A stretch of DNA of 64,000 bases from Chryseobacterium sp. 52 (GTDB lineage: Bacteria; Bacteroidota; Bacteroidia; Flavobacteriales; Weeksellaceae): assembly GCF_002754245.1 (NCBI RefSeq), contig NZ_PEEX01000001.1, positions 3,018,001 to 3,082,000 of the forward strand. Reading direction: 5' to 3'. The position numbers and the translations under genes were made by a program. Shown one piece after another: positions 9,199-19,844 of the stretch (position 1 is its first letter; the number at the start of each line of letters is the position of its first letter). Under the pieces are notes generated by a model. That model was not told the DNA's origin, ran no database searches, and saw nothing but the letters and a program-made list of their open reading frames with translations.

Positions 9199-9943
9199 AA
9201 AGAGAATTATTCCATGTCTGGATATCAAAGACGGAACTACGGTAAAAGGAATCAACTTTGAAGGTCTCCGTAACGCCGGTGATCCTATAGAACTTGCTGT
9301 GAAATATGAACAGGAGGGGGCAGACGAATTGGTTTTCCTTGATATTACAGCAACGATAGAAGACAGAAAAACATTTGCCGGATTAGTGAAAGATATTGCG
9401 CGAAATCTAAGTATTCCCTTTACTGTAGGAGGAGGGATTTCCACTGCTGAAGATGTAAGAAGGCTTCTGGAGGCCGGAGCAGACAAAATCAGTATCAATT
9501 CTTCTGCTGTTAAAAATCCACAGCTCATCTATAAGTTGGCAAAAGAATTTGGAAGTCAGTGTATCGTTGTGGCTATTGACACCCGTTTTACAGACGGATC
9601 AGATCTTGTCTACATCAGAGGAGGAAAGCTGGCCACCAGCCTGAATACAGTAGAATGGGCAAAAGAAGCAGCTTCTTTAGGAGCCGGAGAAATCCTGTTG
9701 ACCTCTATGGATGGAGATGGTACCAAAAGTGGGTTTGATTTACGCATTACAAAGCTGGTTTCAGAGGCTGTCAATATCCCTGTGATTGCTTCCGGAGGGG
9801 CAGGAAGCGTAACTGATTTTATTAAAGTATTTGATGAAACAAAAGCAACAGGTGCATTAGCCGCCAGTATTTTCCATTTTAATGAAGTACCTATTCAAGA
9901 GTTAAAAAAACAATTAAAAATTCAAAAAATTCCTGTACGATGA
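9185..9943 (+). CDS. hisF: Imidazole glycerol phosphate synthase, cyclase subunit
   Basis: HisF combines PRFAR and ammonia to form imidazole glycerol phosphate and AICAR, the latter returning to purine synthesis. The 252-residue TIM barrel has [16 protein letters not shown] with catalytic Asp11-type residue, PFTVGGGI, the Asp of [13 protein letters not shown], and IASGGAG. Starts at 9185 and 9191 are both possible; [11 protein letters not shown] from 9191 is the more usual N-terminus. The gene overlaps hisA and shares ATGA with hisIE. Confidence 0.96.
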   Translation: MKMLKKRIIPCLDIKDGTTVKGINFEGLRNAGDPIELAVKYEQEGADELVFLDITATIEDRKTFAGLVKDIARNLSIPFTVGGGISTAEDVRRLLEAGADKISINSSAVKNPQLIYKLAKEFGSQCIVVAIDTRFTDGSDLVYIRGGKLATSLNTVEWAKEAASLGAGEILLTSMDGDGTKSGFDLRITKLVSEAVNIPVIASGGAGSVTDFIKVFDETKATGALAASIFHFNEVPIQELKKQLKIQKIPVR

Positions 9944-10527
9944 AAATAGATTTCGAAAAAAGTAATGGTCTTGTTCCGGTAATTATTCAGGACAGCAGAA
10001 CACAGCAGGTTCTTATGCTTGGTTATATGAATGAAGAGGCTTTTGAAAAGACAGAAAAGGAAGGTATTGTCACCTTTTTCAGCCGTTCCAAAAACAGACT
10101 CTGGACAAAAGGTGAAGAATCCGGTAATTTCCTGACAGTAAAAAGTATAAGTATAGACTGTGATCAGGATACGGTCTTAATTCAGGCTATACCTGAGAAC
10201 ATTGTCTGTCACACCGGAAGTTTCAGCTGTTTTGGAGAAAAAGAGGCGAAAGGGTTTCTGTATGAGCTGGAAGCTAAAATAGCCGATAGAATTGATAGTA
10301 AGACCGATGGTTCTTATACTTATTCACTTTATCAGAGAGGGATCAATAAAATGGCTCAGAAAGTAGGTGAGGAGGCGGTAGAACTGGTTATTGAAGCGAA
10401 AGACAGTAACGATGATCTTTTCAAAAACGAAGCCGCCGACTTGCTGTATCATTTTTTAATTCTTTTAAAAGCAAAAGACTTTTCTTTAGCAGATATTGAA
10501 CGTGTTTTACTTAGCAGAGACCAATAA
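9940..10527 (+). CDS. hisI: Bifunctional phosphoribosyl-AMP cyclohydrolase / phosphoribosyl-ATP pyrophosphatase
   Basis: This fused HisIE carries out steps two and three of the pathway. The N-terminal cyclohydrolase (residues 1-105) has WTKGEESGN, the zinc/magnesium-binding DCDQDT and HTGSFSCFG. The C-terminal pyrophosphatase (about 110-195) is an all-helical MazG-like domain with [10 protein letters not shown] and [11 protein letters not shown]. The 195 residues match the fused form. It is the last gene of the operon and a terminator follows 7 bp later. Confidence 0.95.
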   Translation: MKIDFEKSNGLVPVIIQDSRTQQVLMLGYMNEEAFEKTEKEGIVTFFSRSKNRLWTKGEESGNFLTVKSISIDCDQDTVLIQAIPENIVCHTGSFSCFGEKEAKGFLYELEAKIADRIDSKTDGSYTYSLYQRGINKMAQKVGEEAVELVIEAKDSNDDLFKNEAADLLYHFLILLKAKDFSLADIERVLLSRDQ

Positions 10528-10533
10528 ACAGAG

Positions 10534-10561
10534 ACCTTTGAATTTTTCAAAGGTTTTTTTA
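10534..10561 (+). terminator. Rho-independent terminator of the his operon
   Basis: ACCTTTGAA (10534-10542) pairs with TTCAAAGGT (10546-10554), followed by a T run. It begins 7 bp after the hisIE stop. Confidence 0.8.
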
Positions 10562-10716
10562 TTAAAAATGATTGCTGGTTTATAATACGACACGTTCTGT
10601 CGTTGTCTGATTATATCTTTGTCAGAATAAATTTAATGATCAGTAATCCAGTGGTTAAAATTATATATCAGGCTATATTAAGGATACAATAATATTCACG
10701 TATCATAGACTTGGCG

Positions 10717-10748
10717 TTGTTTTGTATTGTTAAATAGTGTTAAATTCG
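10717..10748 (+). promoter_or_regulatory. Possible promoter of the RHS locus
   Basis: TTG at 10717-10719 and TAAATTCG at 10741-10748 (one mismatch to TAnnTTTG) are 21 bp apart and lie 41 bp before the first ATG. The match is imperfect. The rest of the 10562-10789 gap shows nothing else recognisable. Confidence 0.3.
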
Positions 10749-10789
10749 CAGCGCTTTATATAAAAACTAATATTTAAATACACAAACAG

Positions 10790-12403
10790 ATGAAGAGAAT
10801 CTATTCTGGTGCATGTATTCTATGTACCATTCTTGGGCTTTCTGCCCAGGAAGTATTATGGCAGAAAGATATCAAATCCAGTACGCAGGATTTTCTAAGC
10901 CAGGTGACTACCACCATCGATCAGCAATACCTTATCACAGGAAGCTCGATCCAAACCCAGAAACTTTCAACGGAAAATAAACAAAACAACGGTTACGATT
11001 TTCATTTGGTAAAACTGAACCAACAGGGCGATCAGGTCTGGGAAAAATATTTCTCAGGAAATAACCATGATTACCTTTCTGCTTCCGTATCCACCCAGGA
11101 AGGCGGGTTTCTGTTAGCCGGAACCTCTTACTCAGGAAAAGGTTTAGATAAAAAAGAAGACTCCAAAGGTGGATCTGATATCTGGCTGATAAGACTCAAT
11201 GAATTCGGGGACGAACTTTGGCAGAAAACATTAGGGACATCTTCCGATGAAGAAGCAAGATCTGTCATTCAAAGTACTGACCTTGGATTCTTTGTAGCAG
11301 GCAATGTTCAGAACTCTTCTAAAGGCTATGGCTCCAAAGATGTTTTGATCACCAGACTGGATAAAAACGGAAAAATTCTTTCTGAAACTATCTTAGGCGG
11401 AAAAGGATTGGATGAAGTAGAGAAAATGATTCCTACACGCGATGGCGGAGCCTTATTGGGTATCTATTCCAGAAGTTCTGAAGTTCGGGTTCCTGCATCC
11501 ACAGACAAGACTACTGCAGCAACTCTTTATCCTGTATCACGTACCCAGAAATTCACTGAAAACTTCGGAGAAGGCGATTACTGGATCGTGAAGCTTAACA
11601 AAGACGGAAAAGTGGAATGGGAGAAGAACTTTGGAGGGAAAGGTGATGATCATATCAGAACACTGGCTTTAACATCAGCTGGATATATCATCGGTGGAGA
11701 ATCCAGATCCGAAAGATCAGGAAATAAGTCGGTAGGCATTGAAGAAGGCACAGACCTTTGGCTGATTTCATTAAACGAAAGAGGCGAAGAGATCTGGCAG
11801 AAATCCTACAATTTCAAAAACAGGGATATTTTAATGGGGATGAGTGTTATTCAGAGCCAGGATTCAAGAGCCAAGAACCAAGACCTGACCAAAGGGATTT
11901 TATTAGGTGGCTATACTCAGGCAGAAGGGCACATGGAGAATGAAGATGAAACTTTCTGGATGTTGTATCTGAACCAGGATGGAAATGAGCAGTGGAGAAA
12001 GCATGTCAAAGGAGAATCCAGAAATAGAGAAGAAAGACTTTCAGATATAAAACTCAACAGAGACGGTTCCATTATTCTGGCAGGAACGAGTGCAGAAGAA
12101 CTTGGAAAAGAGAACTGGAAGATTGTAAAGCTGGGAGACAGTCAGATTAACAAACTAATCGAAAAACAGGACATCAAGATCTATCCGAATCCGGTATCAG
12201 ACTATGCTTACGTGGAAATAGGGTTTGATTTTAAAGAAGCTGATATTCTGCTGTATGATATGGGCGGAAGACAGCTTCAGAGCTTGAAAACTAAGAATAA
12301 AGTAACGAAGATTAACACCCAGAATCTGATTCAGGGGGCTTATCTGGTGACGATAAAAACTGACACCAATAAAACAGCAAATGCTAAACTGATCAAGAAA
12401 TAA
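10790..12403 (+). CDS. Secreted repeat protein with T9SS type A sorting domain
   Basis: The 537-residue protein has a Sec signal peptide (MKRIYSGACILCTILGLSAQ). Its body is about seven to eight repeats built on the pattern [DN]xWLIxLxxxGxExWxKxxGG, spaced 50-60 residues, which suggests a beta-propeller. It ends in a T9SS type A sorting domain (IKIYPNPVSDYAYVEI … GAYLVTIKT … KLIKK). It should therefore cross the outer membrane through T9SS and be anchored or released at the surface. It precedes the RHS genes by 13 bp in the same direction. A role in displaying or helping the RHS proteins is only inferred from position. Confidence 0.8.
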   Translation: MKRIYSGACILCTILGLSAQEVLWQKDIKSSTQDFLSQVTTTIDQQYLITGSSIQTQKLSTENKQNNGYDFHLVKLNQQGDQVWEKYFSGNNHDYLSASVSTQEGGFLLAGTSYSGKGLDKKEDSKGGSDIWLIRLNEFGDELWQKTLGTSSDEEARSVIQSTDLGFFVAGNVQNSSKGYGSKDVLITRLDKNGKILSETILGGKGLDEVEKMIPTRDGGALLGIYSRSSEVRVPASTDKTTAATLYPVSRTQKFTENFGEGDYWIVKLNKDGKVEWEKNFGGKGDDHIRTLALTSAGYIIGGESRSERSGNKSVGIEEGTDLWLISLNERGEEIWQKSYNFKNRDILMGMSVIQSQDSRAKNQDLTKGILLGGYTQAEGHMENEDETFWMLYLNQDGNEQWRKHVKGESRNREERLSDIKLNRDGSIILAGTSAEELGKENWKIVKLGDSQINKLIEKQDIKIYPNPVSDYAYVEIGFDFKEADILLYDMGGRQLQSLKTKNKVTKINTQNLIQGAYLVTIKTDTNKTANAKLIKK

Positions 12404-12416
12404 AATACAAATACTC

Positions 12417-15236
12417 ATGAGAAAAATATATGTGTGTCTTATAAGCCTAGCAGGATTGCATTCTAATTTACAGGCACAGCACCAATTTCAGGGGATTAAC
12501 TTTGGAGATACCTCCAATCCGGTTCCTTCCCTTACTTCCCTTGCGGACTTTTCAGATAACCCACCTTCATTAGCGGTGGGAATTCCGGAAATTTCTGTTC
12601 CGTTACTCAGTCTTTCAGGATATGGAGGCTCAAATTTCGGCTTACAGCTGAGCTACAATCCAACCGGGGTTTCTCCGGACGATGCAGCAGGCGAAGTTGG
12701 CGCAGGCTGGTCTATGTTCAAAGGCGGGGTGATCTCAAGAAAGATCAACGGGACTATGGTAGATGAAGCATTTCAGAATGCGGCAAGCCCTCATTATCAA
12801 AAAAATGCCTTTGATGATGAATACTATTACAGCCTTCCGGGATTTTCAGGGAAATTTAAAATAGAAAGAGATGTGGAGCAGAATACGTTCCGCCTTGTTG
12901 ATCTTTCTCCCCTGAACCATGTTAAAATAGCCTATATAAAACAAAATAATACCGCCACACTGGTGATTGATTCTTTTACAATCACCGATGATGAGGGCAG
13001 CATCTATTATTTTAATGATTATTCGTCAGCGGCTGTTTATGATGGTTTTTATGAGGATAACGGACTTTGGGGGTTTGAGTACAAGTCCGCATTTTTTCTT
13101 ACCCGTATTACGGGAGCCGATGGTGTGGAAACAGCAAATTTCACCTATCAGAAAAACACAAAGTACGATACCGATAATACAATCCTTCTTTATAAAAGCT
13201 GTCAGCTTCAGAAAATAGGTACCGCATCCGGAAATATTGACATTGTGTATGATTATGACCAGGCACTGGAGAAAACCATGAATGATCCTTACAGCATCAA
13301 AAAGGTGAGTCTGAATAACGCTTATGGCAAAGTATCAGAATATGCCTTTGAATACACCTACCCATTTCCTGCAGATCCGGGGAATGCTGGCGATAAAAAA
13401 AGGCAACTGGACAGAATAAAGAAAATGGATGGACAGAATATCCTTGAAGAGACCGCATTTCTGTATAATCCTCTCAACCTGGGAGCTTCGCTAGGCGGAT
13501 CCTGCCAGGGAAGTGTACAGGTTAATCCCTCAGGTGTTCTCAATAAGATTATTTATCCTACCAAAGGCGTTACCCAGTATGTGTATGAAAGTTCAGAGAC
13601 TTATGCCGATAAAAGCTCTGCAGCTTACCTGGAATCCCTAACCCTGGATTATGGAGACCCATGTACACAGGAACAACAGGAATTCTTTAATTTTAACTTT
13701 GATACCCATCAGACGTTGATGTATTCTTTTACCATTTCCGGTGATCCTTCCACGAAAAAAGCATTCTGGGTGGGGTATAATGAATTTTATACTTCTGTTG
13801 ATCCCAATACCGGAGAACCTGTTCTGCTTCCTCCGGTGCCTGAAAATAAAAGAATCACCTATACCCTGAAAAGAGGAACTGAGGTGCTGACCACCAACCA
13901 GAAAGGAGGTAATGAAAGATTTTACAATTATCCCGGACAGTATACCGTTACCGCCAAAGTGCCTTTACAGAACGGACAGGTTAATTTTGGACTTTCAGAG
14001 GTAGTGGCCAGGCCAGGCCCTTATAGAAATGCAAACTCAGGAGGCTCATATAGAATACGTTCCATTAAAAGATACCTGGACAATACGGGCAGCACTCCGG
14101 AAAAAACGGTTTTATACACCTATGATGACTTTTCCATTCCCAATGCGTCAAGCGGCTCTATTTCTAAAGACAGCAGAATTCTGTTCAAAAATGTAAAAGT
14201 AACGGACGGTTCAGGAAACGGGTATACAAAATATTACTTCAAACTGGATAAAGACTATCCGGCATACATTATTCCGAAAAACGGAAGTACAGCTCAATTC
14301 CAGCCTTATTACAACCTTTTAAGATCAGGGGTTCTGGAGAAAAAGGAAAACTATAGTGAGACTAACCAACTCTTGAGTAAGGAGAATTATGAATACACAT
14401 TTGCTACAGCAGATGATACGGATTACCTTACCGATGAAGGATTTTATTCCAAAACGGCATTTATCAGCCAGTCAAAAAGCAGCTCGGTAACTTATCCTTC
14501 AGGCTCTGCCTCTTCTTTCCTGCAAACCGCAAGCGAAAACAATGTAAGGGCAGACAATTATAAGCCTTCTTCTTCAAAAAGTACGGCAACAGACGGAACC
14601 GTTACCGAAAGTTTTTATCAATACGCCCAGGACAAAAACAACACCAGGCTCCTGGCAGCGAATATGACCGGAATACTATTGGAAACGGAAGTCAAAGAAG
14701 ACGGGAAAACCATTGGAAAATCAGAAACCAGATTTGATCATTCGTCGAATCTTTATCCTACTTCTGTGATAGGGTATAACAGACAGACTCAAAGTCCTTT
14801 TACGGCTTCTACCCTTGATGGGTATGACAGCAAAGGAAACCTTGTACAGGTTACCGGGAAAAATGCAGTTCCAACAACAACGATCTGGGGTTATAATCAG
14901 ACCCTGCCAATTGCGGTGATTGCAGGAGCCTCTTATTCCCAGGTAGCCTCCCTTGCTTCCGTCACGGCTGCTGTTACAGCATCTGATGCGGACCGTGATA
15001 ATCCGGCTAATGAAGCGGCACTGTTACAGGCACTGGAGAATATGAGAAAAGATCCTGCCCTGAAAGACTATAGCGTAACGGCATCCACGTATGATCCTTT
15101 AATTGGAGTGACCCACTCTATATCCGCCAATGGAATCAGAACGATGAATGTTTACGATAAAGCAGGCCGACTGATTAAAGTAACCAATGCTGATGGAAAA
15201 ACTTTACAGGAAAACCAATATAACTACAAACACTAA
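12417..15236 (+). CDS. RHS-like YD-repeat protein without toxin tip
   Basis: The 939-residue protein has a signal peptide ending near QAQ. The N-terminal region (PSLAVGIPEISVPLLSLSG … LQLSYNPTGVSPDDAAGEVGAGWS) is the segment that begins many Bacteroidota RHS and insecticidal-toxin B-like proteins. Tyr/Asp-rich strands typical of RHS repeats follow. It ends with TNADGKTLQENQYNYKH, a YD-type repeat, and then stops 2 bp before the next gene, which begins with its own signal peptide. The two proteins may together build the RHS shell that other bacteria encode as one chain. This is inference. Confidence 0.7.
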   Translation: MRKIYVCLISLAGLHSNLQAQHQFQGINFGDTSNPVPSLTSLADFSDNPPSLAVGIPEISVPLLSLSGYGGSNFGLQLSYNPTGVSPDDAAGEVGAGWSMFKGGVISRKINGTMVDEAFQNAASPHYQKNAFDDEYYYSLPGFSGKFKIERDVEQNTFRLVDLSPLNHVKIAYIKQNNTATLVIDSFTITDDEGSIYYFNDYSSAAVYDGFYEDNGLWGFEYKSAFFLTRITGADGVETANFTYQKNTKYDTDNTILLYKSCQLQKIGTASGNIDIVYDYDQALEKTMNDPYSIKKVSLNNAYGKVSEYAFEYTYPFPADPGNAGDKKRQLDRIKKMDGQNILEETAFLYNPLNLGASLGGSCQGSVQVNPSGVLNKIIYPTKGVTQYVYESSETYADKSSAAYLESLTLDYGDPCTQEQQEFFNFNFDTHQTLMYSFTISGDPSTKKAFWVGYNEFYTSVDPNTGEPVLLPPVPENKRITYTLKRGTEVLTTNQKGGNERFYNYPGQYTVTAKVPLQNGQVNFGLSEVVARPGPYRNANSGGSYRIRSIKRYLDNTGSTPEKTVLYTYDDFSIPNASSGSISKDSRILFKNVKVTDGSGNGYTKYYFKLDKDYPAYIIPKNGSTAQFQPYYNLLRSGVLEKKENYSETNQLLSKENYEYTFATADDTDYLTDEGFYSKTAFISQSKSSSVTYPSGSASSFLQTASENNVRADNYKPSSSKSTATDGTVTESFYQYAQDKNNTRLLAANMTGILLETEVKEDGKTIGKSETRFDHSSNLYPTSVIGYNRQTQSPFTASTLDGYDSKGNLVQVTGKNAVPTTTIWGYNQTLPIAVIAGASYSQVASLASVTAAVTASDADRDNPANEAALLQALENMRKDPALKDYSVTASTYDPLIGVTHSISANGIRTMNVYDKAGRLIKVTNADGKTLQENQYNYKH

Positions 15237-15238
15237 TC

Positions 15239-18200
15239 ATGATGAAAAAAAACAGAATAACAACACATTGGGTTTCAGCATTGAAAAAGAGGCAAAAGAG
15301 CCCCTGTTTTTCAGTCTTCGCTCTTCTCTTTTCATTCACTACCGTTTTTGCACAGACGAATCTCAGTACCGCAGAGAACTATGTCTATACCAAAAGCTGT
15401 ATGGATGGGGACTGTATTAAGAAATCAGAAACCGTTCAGTATTTTGACGGATTGGGAAGACCCATTCAAACGGTTGCTATCAAAGCCACCCCATTGGGAA
15501 GAGATGTGGTCATCCCTGTAGAATATGATGCAAAAGGGAGACAGGCGAAAAGCTACCTTCCCGTTCCTCAGGCTGCTACTGCGAATGGAGCCATCTATAC
15601 CAATCCTTTGGGAAATGCTTCCTCCGCAGGGTACGGAAATGAAAAGATCTATGCTGAAAAACGCTATGACGATGCCTTCACGGGCAGAGTAAGTCAGGTG
15701 GTTCCTGCCGGAACTGCCTGGTCACAAAAACCGGCTCAGATGGCTTATGCAACCAATACAGAGGGTGAAGTAAAAAAATATAAGATAAACACCCATTGGA
15801 CAGAAGGGAGAACTGATTCAGAGATTTCCCTGTTGGCTTCTTATCCTGCGAACCAGCTGATGAAAACTTCTGTAACGGATCCGGACGGAAATACTTCCAC
15901 GGAATTCAAAAATGGTAAAGGACAGACGATACTGGTAAGAAAAAATGACGGTACCCAGAATGTGGATACTTATTACCTCCACAATGAATATGGTCAGTTG
16001 GTATATGTTATTCCACCATTGGCTCTGGGAGGTTCAGCGCCTGATCAGACGATGCTGGACAAGCTGTGTTACCAGTACCGCTATGACGGGCTGGGCAGAC
16101 TGGTAGAGAAAAAGGTCCCGGGAAAAGGCTGGGAATGGATGATCTACGATAAGCAGGACCGCCTTGTGGGAGCTCAGGATGCTGTTATGAGAACCAAAAG
16201 CCAGTGGATGTATACCAAATACGACAGGTTCGGAAGAGTGACTTTTACAGGAATTAACTCAGGAGGAGACAGAATGTCTGAGCAGGCGAATGCTGATGCT
16301 TATGGAAGTAATAACGCAAGCAGAACTTCAGGTGTCTTCTTTAACCGTGAGGGTATGGATGTCTATTATGATCCCAATGGAACCTATCCGGGTGTAGCGT
16401 GGGTAAAGCTTCTCTCGGTTAATTATTACGATACCTATCCTGCCTACAGCTTCAATCCGGCATTTCCTTCTGCAGTATTGGGAGAATCTGTTATCAGCGA
16501 TACACAGAATGCTTCCGTTAATACCCAGGCTATGCCTACCCTAAGCCTTGTGAAAAATATTGAGGATGACAACTGGACCAAAACGTATGCCTACTATGAT
16601 AAAAAAGGAAGATCAATAGGTTCCTATACCATTAATCATTTGGGTGGATATACCAGAACGGAGACTGAACTGGATTTTGCAGGCGCAGCCCAACAGACGA
16701 AAGTATACCACAAAAGGCTCAACACAGATACCGAAAAGGTGATCTCTCAGAGCTTTGATTATGACAGCCAGAACCGAATGATAAAACACCGTCACCAGGT
16801 AGGCAGCGGACCTGTAGAAGTGCTTACGGAAAACACCTATAATGAGCTCTCACAGCTTTCTAATAAAAAAGTGGGTGGTGGCCTGGAAAGCATGGATTAT
16901 CAGTATGACATCCGTGGGGCTCTGACCAAAATCAATGATCCTGCTGCTTTAGGAACAAAGCTTTTTGGGTATGCAATGAAATACCAGAATCCGGAATATA
17001 CAAACGTAGCTCCGGGGAAAAGCAATGGGAATATTTCAGAAATAGACTGGAAGTCTGCTTCAGATGGGATCCTTAAAAGATATTCTTATGTATACGACCC
17101 GCTGAACAGGCTGAAAGATGCTATCTATGCAGAGCCCGGTGCAACGGCGCCCCACAACAATAATTACAATGAGTATGCGACCTATGATCTGCACGGCAAT
17201 ATCAAAACCTTGCGGAGAAATGCTTTCCCGGTAACAGGAAATACGGCTACCATGGTAGATGACCTGGTGTATCAGTACACCGGAAACCGCCTGGATAAGG
17301 TCATTGAAAATGCCATGAACGATACGGGATACGAAGGGGGAAACAATGGGATTGATTATGATGACAATGGCAATATGATCACGATGAAAGATAAAGGGAT
17401 GCAGAGCATTGGCTATAATTTCCTAAGCCAGCCTGATCAATATGCCATTACACAGGCCACTGTTTTAGGAACCAACTCCTACAGTCTTAATTATCTGTAC
17501 CGCGCCGACGGAACAAAGCTTAGAAAAACCTATTTCAAGCCATCAAGCGGAAGAGGGTCTTCAGATACCACCCGTATGACCGATTATTTAGACGGTTTCC
17601 AGTATTCTTATTTTGAAGGTGGCGGCCCATGTCTGACCTGTAGAACGGAGACGGCCTTTGAAATGCAGGCTTATAAAAACATCAGTGAGCTTCCCGGAAT
17701 TGGCGGCCCACCGGAGTGGAAGCTTGATTTTGTACCTACCGCAGAAGGGTTTTACAGTTTCACCGAAAACCGGTATATTTACCAGTATAAAGACCATTTA
17801 GGAAATACAAGGGTAAGTTTCGCCAGAAACAGCGCAGGTGCTCCTGAAATTTTAGACACAAGCAACTACTATCCTTTTGGCTTAAACCATACAGGAGGAA
17901 ACGGACTGAACAGCTCTGGGTTCGGAAGCTGGCAAAGCTATAAATACAACGGAAAAGAGCTGCAGGAAACAGGAATGTATGATTTTGGAGCCAGAATGTA
18001 CATGGCTGATCTGGGGAGATGGGGCGTAATAGATCCTCTGGCAGAGCAAATGAGAAGGTATTCTCCTTATAATTTTGCATTTAACAATCCTATTAGCTTT
18101 ATAGATCCGGATGGGATGGCACCTAAGATGCACCAGTTCAGTATGCCTGGTGATTCCCGCCCTGATGCATATTCAGGAGGTAATAACCCAAACTGGTTAG

Positions 18201-19006
18201 GATTAGGAAATACAGGAGGAATTGAAACAGGAGGATATGGAGGTGGAAATAGCTATTCTGTTTTATCATCATTAGGTAATTCAAACGACTATTTGCTGGA
18301 TGAGCTTAGAGCTGCATGGGCAAACAGAACTAATAAAATATCATCCAGTACAACTCCTAATGGTGATCTTATCTGGTGGACAGGGAAACCAAGGGAAAAT
18401 GTTTCTTTAACAAATGATGGAGCGAATGTAGATGCTGATCCTGGAATTATGCATGTTCTGAAAATTTTAGATAATAGTCTATCCAGTCTAGTAACTAGTA
18501 TTGATGATGCAAGTAAACGCTTGATGAGATATCAAACTGAAGATTTTTTCATGGATGCTGAAAAGCATATCAATGGAAGCTTAGGTGTATCCGGAATGGC
18601 GTTAGATGGATTTAATAAATTATCAAATACTACAAAATTAAGATCATTATATTTATTATCAGCTGCTACGGGAATTAGAGCAGGTAAAATTCTCAACGGA
18701 GCTAAAGGTTTTGCAAATTTTTTTGGGAAGATTTCTAAAAGTCTAGGAGTTGCAGGGACAGCTTTAACAGTAGGAGTTAACGCATATGAATACTATTCGG
18801 GTGAATGGGATGCACATTCAGTGATTAATACGGCTTTGATAGGTGCTACTGTCATAGCGACATTTGTAACGATGCCTGCTGTTGTTGCAGCTGCGCCTGT
18901 TATTCTTACTGCTGTTGCGGTATATGGAGTAGCAGATTATGTTTTTGGCATAGGAGATTCGATTGATAAAAATTTTGGCAGGAAATCAACATTTTGGTAT
19001 CCTTAA
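15239..19006 (+). CDS. RHS repeat-associated core protein with DUF6443 and polymorphic toxin-like tip
   Basis: The 1255-residue protein has a signal peptide (ending TTVFAQ near residue 40). A DUF6443-like segment (ETVQYFDGLGRPIQTVAIKA) follows, then YD repeats, then the RHS core at about residues 845-960: [39 protein letters not shown] and [11 protein letters not shown]. The linker runs to about residue 1023. The tip of about 230 residues (1024-1255) differs from all other tips in the window. It ends in two or three hydrophobic helices (VAGTALTVGVNAYEYY … VIATFVTMPAVVAAAPVILTAVAVYG), which suggests a membrane-active toxin. It is the only complete RHS copy here; the downstream copies lack the N-terminus. 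Confidence 0.85.
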   Translation: MMKKNRITTHWVSALKKRQKSPCFSVFALLFSFTTVFAQTNLSTAENYVYTKSCMDGDCIKKSETVQYFDGLGRPIQTVAIKATPLGRDVVIPVEYDAKGRQAKSYLPVPQAATANGAIYTNPLGNASSAGYGNEKIYAEKRYDDAFTGRVSQVVPAGTAWSQKPAQMAYATNTEGEVKKYKINTHWTEGRTDSEISLLASYPANQLMKTSVTDPDGNTSTEFKNGKGQTILVRKNDGTQNVDTYYLHNEYGQLVYVIPPLALGGSAPDQTMLDKLCYQYRYDGLGRLVEKKVPGKGWEWMIYDKQDRLVGAQDAVMRTKSQWMYTKYDRFGRVTFTGINSGGDRMSEQANADAYGSNNASRTSGVFFNREGMDVYYDPNGTYPGVAWVKLLSVNYYDTYPAYSFNPAFPSAVLGESVISDTQNASVNTQAMPTLSLVKNIEDDNWTKTYAYYDKKGRSIGSYTINHLGGYTRTETELDFAGAAQQTKVYHKRLNTDTEKVISQSFDYDSQNRMIKHRHQVGSGPVEVLTENTYNELSQLSNKKVGGGLESMDYQYDIRGALTKINDPAALGTKLFGYAMKYQNPEYTNVAPGKSNGNISEIDWKSASDGILKRYSYVYDPLNRLKDAIYAEPGATAPHNNNYNEYATYDLHGNIKTLRRNAFPVTGNTATMVDDLVYQYTGNRLDKVIENAMNDTGYEGGNNGIDYDDNGNMITMKDKGMQSIGYNFLSQPDQYAITQATVLGTNSYSLNYLYRADGTKLRKTYFKPSSGRGSSDTTRMTDYLDGFQYSYFEGGGPCLTCRTETAFEMQAYKNISELPGIGGPPEWKLDFVPTAEGFYSFTENRYIYQYKDHLGNTRVSFARNSAGAPEILDTSNYYPFGLNHTGGNGLNSSGFGSWQSYKYNGKELQETGMYDFGARMYMADLGRWGVIDPLAEQMRRYSPYNFAFNNPISFIDPDGMAPKMHQFSMPGDSRPDAYSGGNNPNWLGLGNTGGIETGGYGGGNSYSVLSSLGNSNDYLLDELRAAWANRTNKISSSTTPNGDLIWWTGKPRENVSLTNDGANVDADPGIMHVLKILDNSLSSLVTSIDDASKRLMRYQTEDFFMDAEKHINGSLGVSGMALDGFNKLSNTTKLRSLYLLSAATGIRAGKILNGAKGFANFFGKISKSLGVAGTALTVGVNAYEYYSGEWDAHSVINTALIGATVIATFVTMPAVVAAAPVILTAVAVYGVADYVFGIGDSIDKNFGRKSTFWYP

Positions 19007-19019
19007 ACTATACATATAA

Positions 19020-19640
19020 ATGGAAAAATTTTCAATACTAAGCTTTTCAACTAAAAAATTATTGATATATACGATTATTGCTTTTGTAGTAACAATGCTT
19101 CTTACTATATTAACTTCTATATACATAGGTGAAAAAGGTTTTCCCGCAATCATTTTTTTATCCGCTGTTGTTATCAGTGTGTTTTGGATAAAAAAGAATT
19201 GCTGGACTTCGTATCAAATAATAATAGATAATGATAAGCTATTTATAAATAACAGAAATTATTATTTATTAGATATTATCAAATATACATTTAATGATAC
19301 GGAGAAATATTATGGATTGAAATTAGTCTTTAAATCAGGTAATTTTTTCTTTAATATTTCTAAAAAAAATAGTTTAGACTATTTAGCTTTTAAAATTAAA
19401 TTTATAGAAGCTATAGATCATTTGAAAGAAAATCATAATATTAGTATAGCTGAATATGATTGGTATAAAACAAAGTCTGCGAAAATATATGGCTATATAA
19501 CTGCTTTGGTCCTCATATTGTGGATAATTGCCATGTTTGTATATCCTGAAAGATTAAAGATTTCCAATATAGGTTTGTTTTTTATTGTTTTAGCTGGATT
19601 GTCTCCGATCCTCTTTAAAATATTTAAAACTAATGAATGA
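19020..19640 (+). CDS. Membrane protein, candidate immunity to RHS tip 1
   Basis: The 206-residue protein has two N-terminal membrane helices (LLIYTIIAFVVTMLLTILTSIY and the following PAIIFLSAVVISVFWI) and two more near the C-terminus. Between them is a soluble stretch that looks like a PH-type sheet (YQIIIDNDKLFINNRNYYLLDIIKYTF). It starts 14 bp after the toxin stop. Its AT-rich codon use differs from the GC-richer RHS shell. I do not recognise the family. A membrane location fits protection against a membrane-active tip. The call rests mainly on position. Confidence 0.55.
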   Translation: MEKFSILSFSTKKLLIYTIIAFVVTMLLTILTSIYIGEKGFPAIIFLSAVVISVFWIKKNCWTSYQIIIDNDKLFINNRNYYLLDIIKYTFNDTEKYYGLKLVFKSGNFFFNISKKNSLDYLAFKIKFIEAIDHLKENHNISIAEYDWYKTKSAKIYGYITALVLILWIIAMFVYPERLKISNIGLFFIVLAGLSPILFKIFKTNE

Positions 19641-19809
19641 AACTAAGAAGAGTCTTTCAAAAGTTTAGGAAGCCAAAAAAAATGGCGTAAATTACTTATA
19701 AGCTATAAAGATGGAGATCTCGTGAAAATTTAAATTTTTACATCAATAACTAAAAAAATTATCTAATAATTTATTGGGAATTTAAAAACAATATTTTAGT
19801 TATAAGATA

Positions 19810-19841
19810 AAAGAGACTGTTGCTTACGTAATGGTCTCTTT
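19810..19841 (+). terminator. Hairpin ending cassette 1, abutting the cassette 2 core fragment
   Basis: AAAGAGAC (19810-19817) pairs with GTCTCTTT (19834-19841) across a 16-nt loop, followed by TTATAA. Core homology begins only 3 bp later. Between 19641 and 19809 I see no gene. Confidence 0.55.
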
Positions 19842-19844
19842 TAT

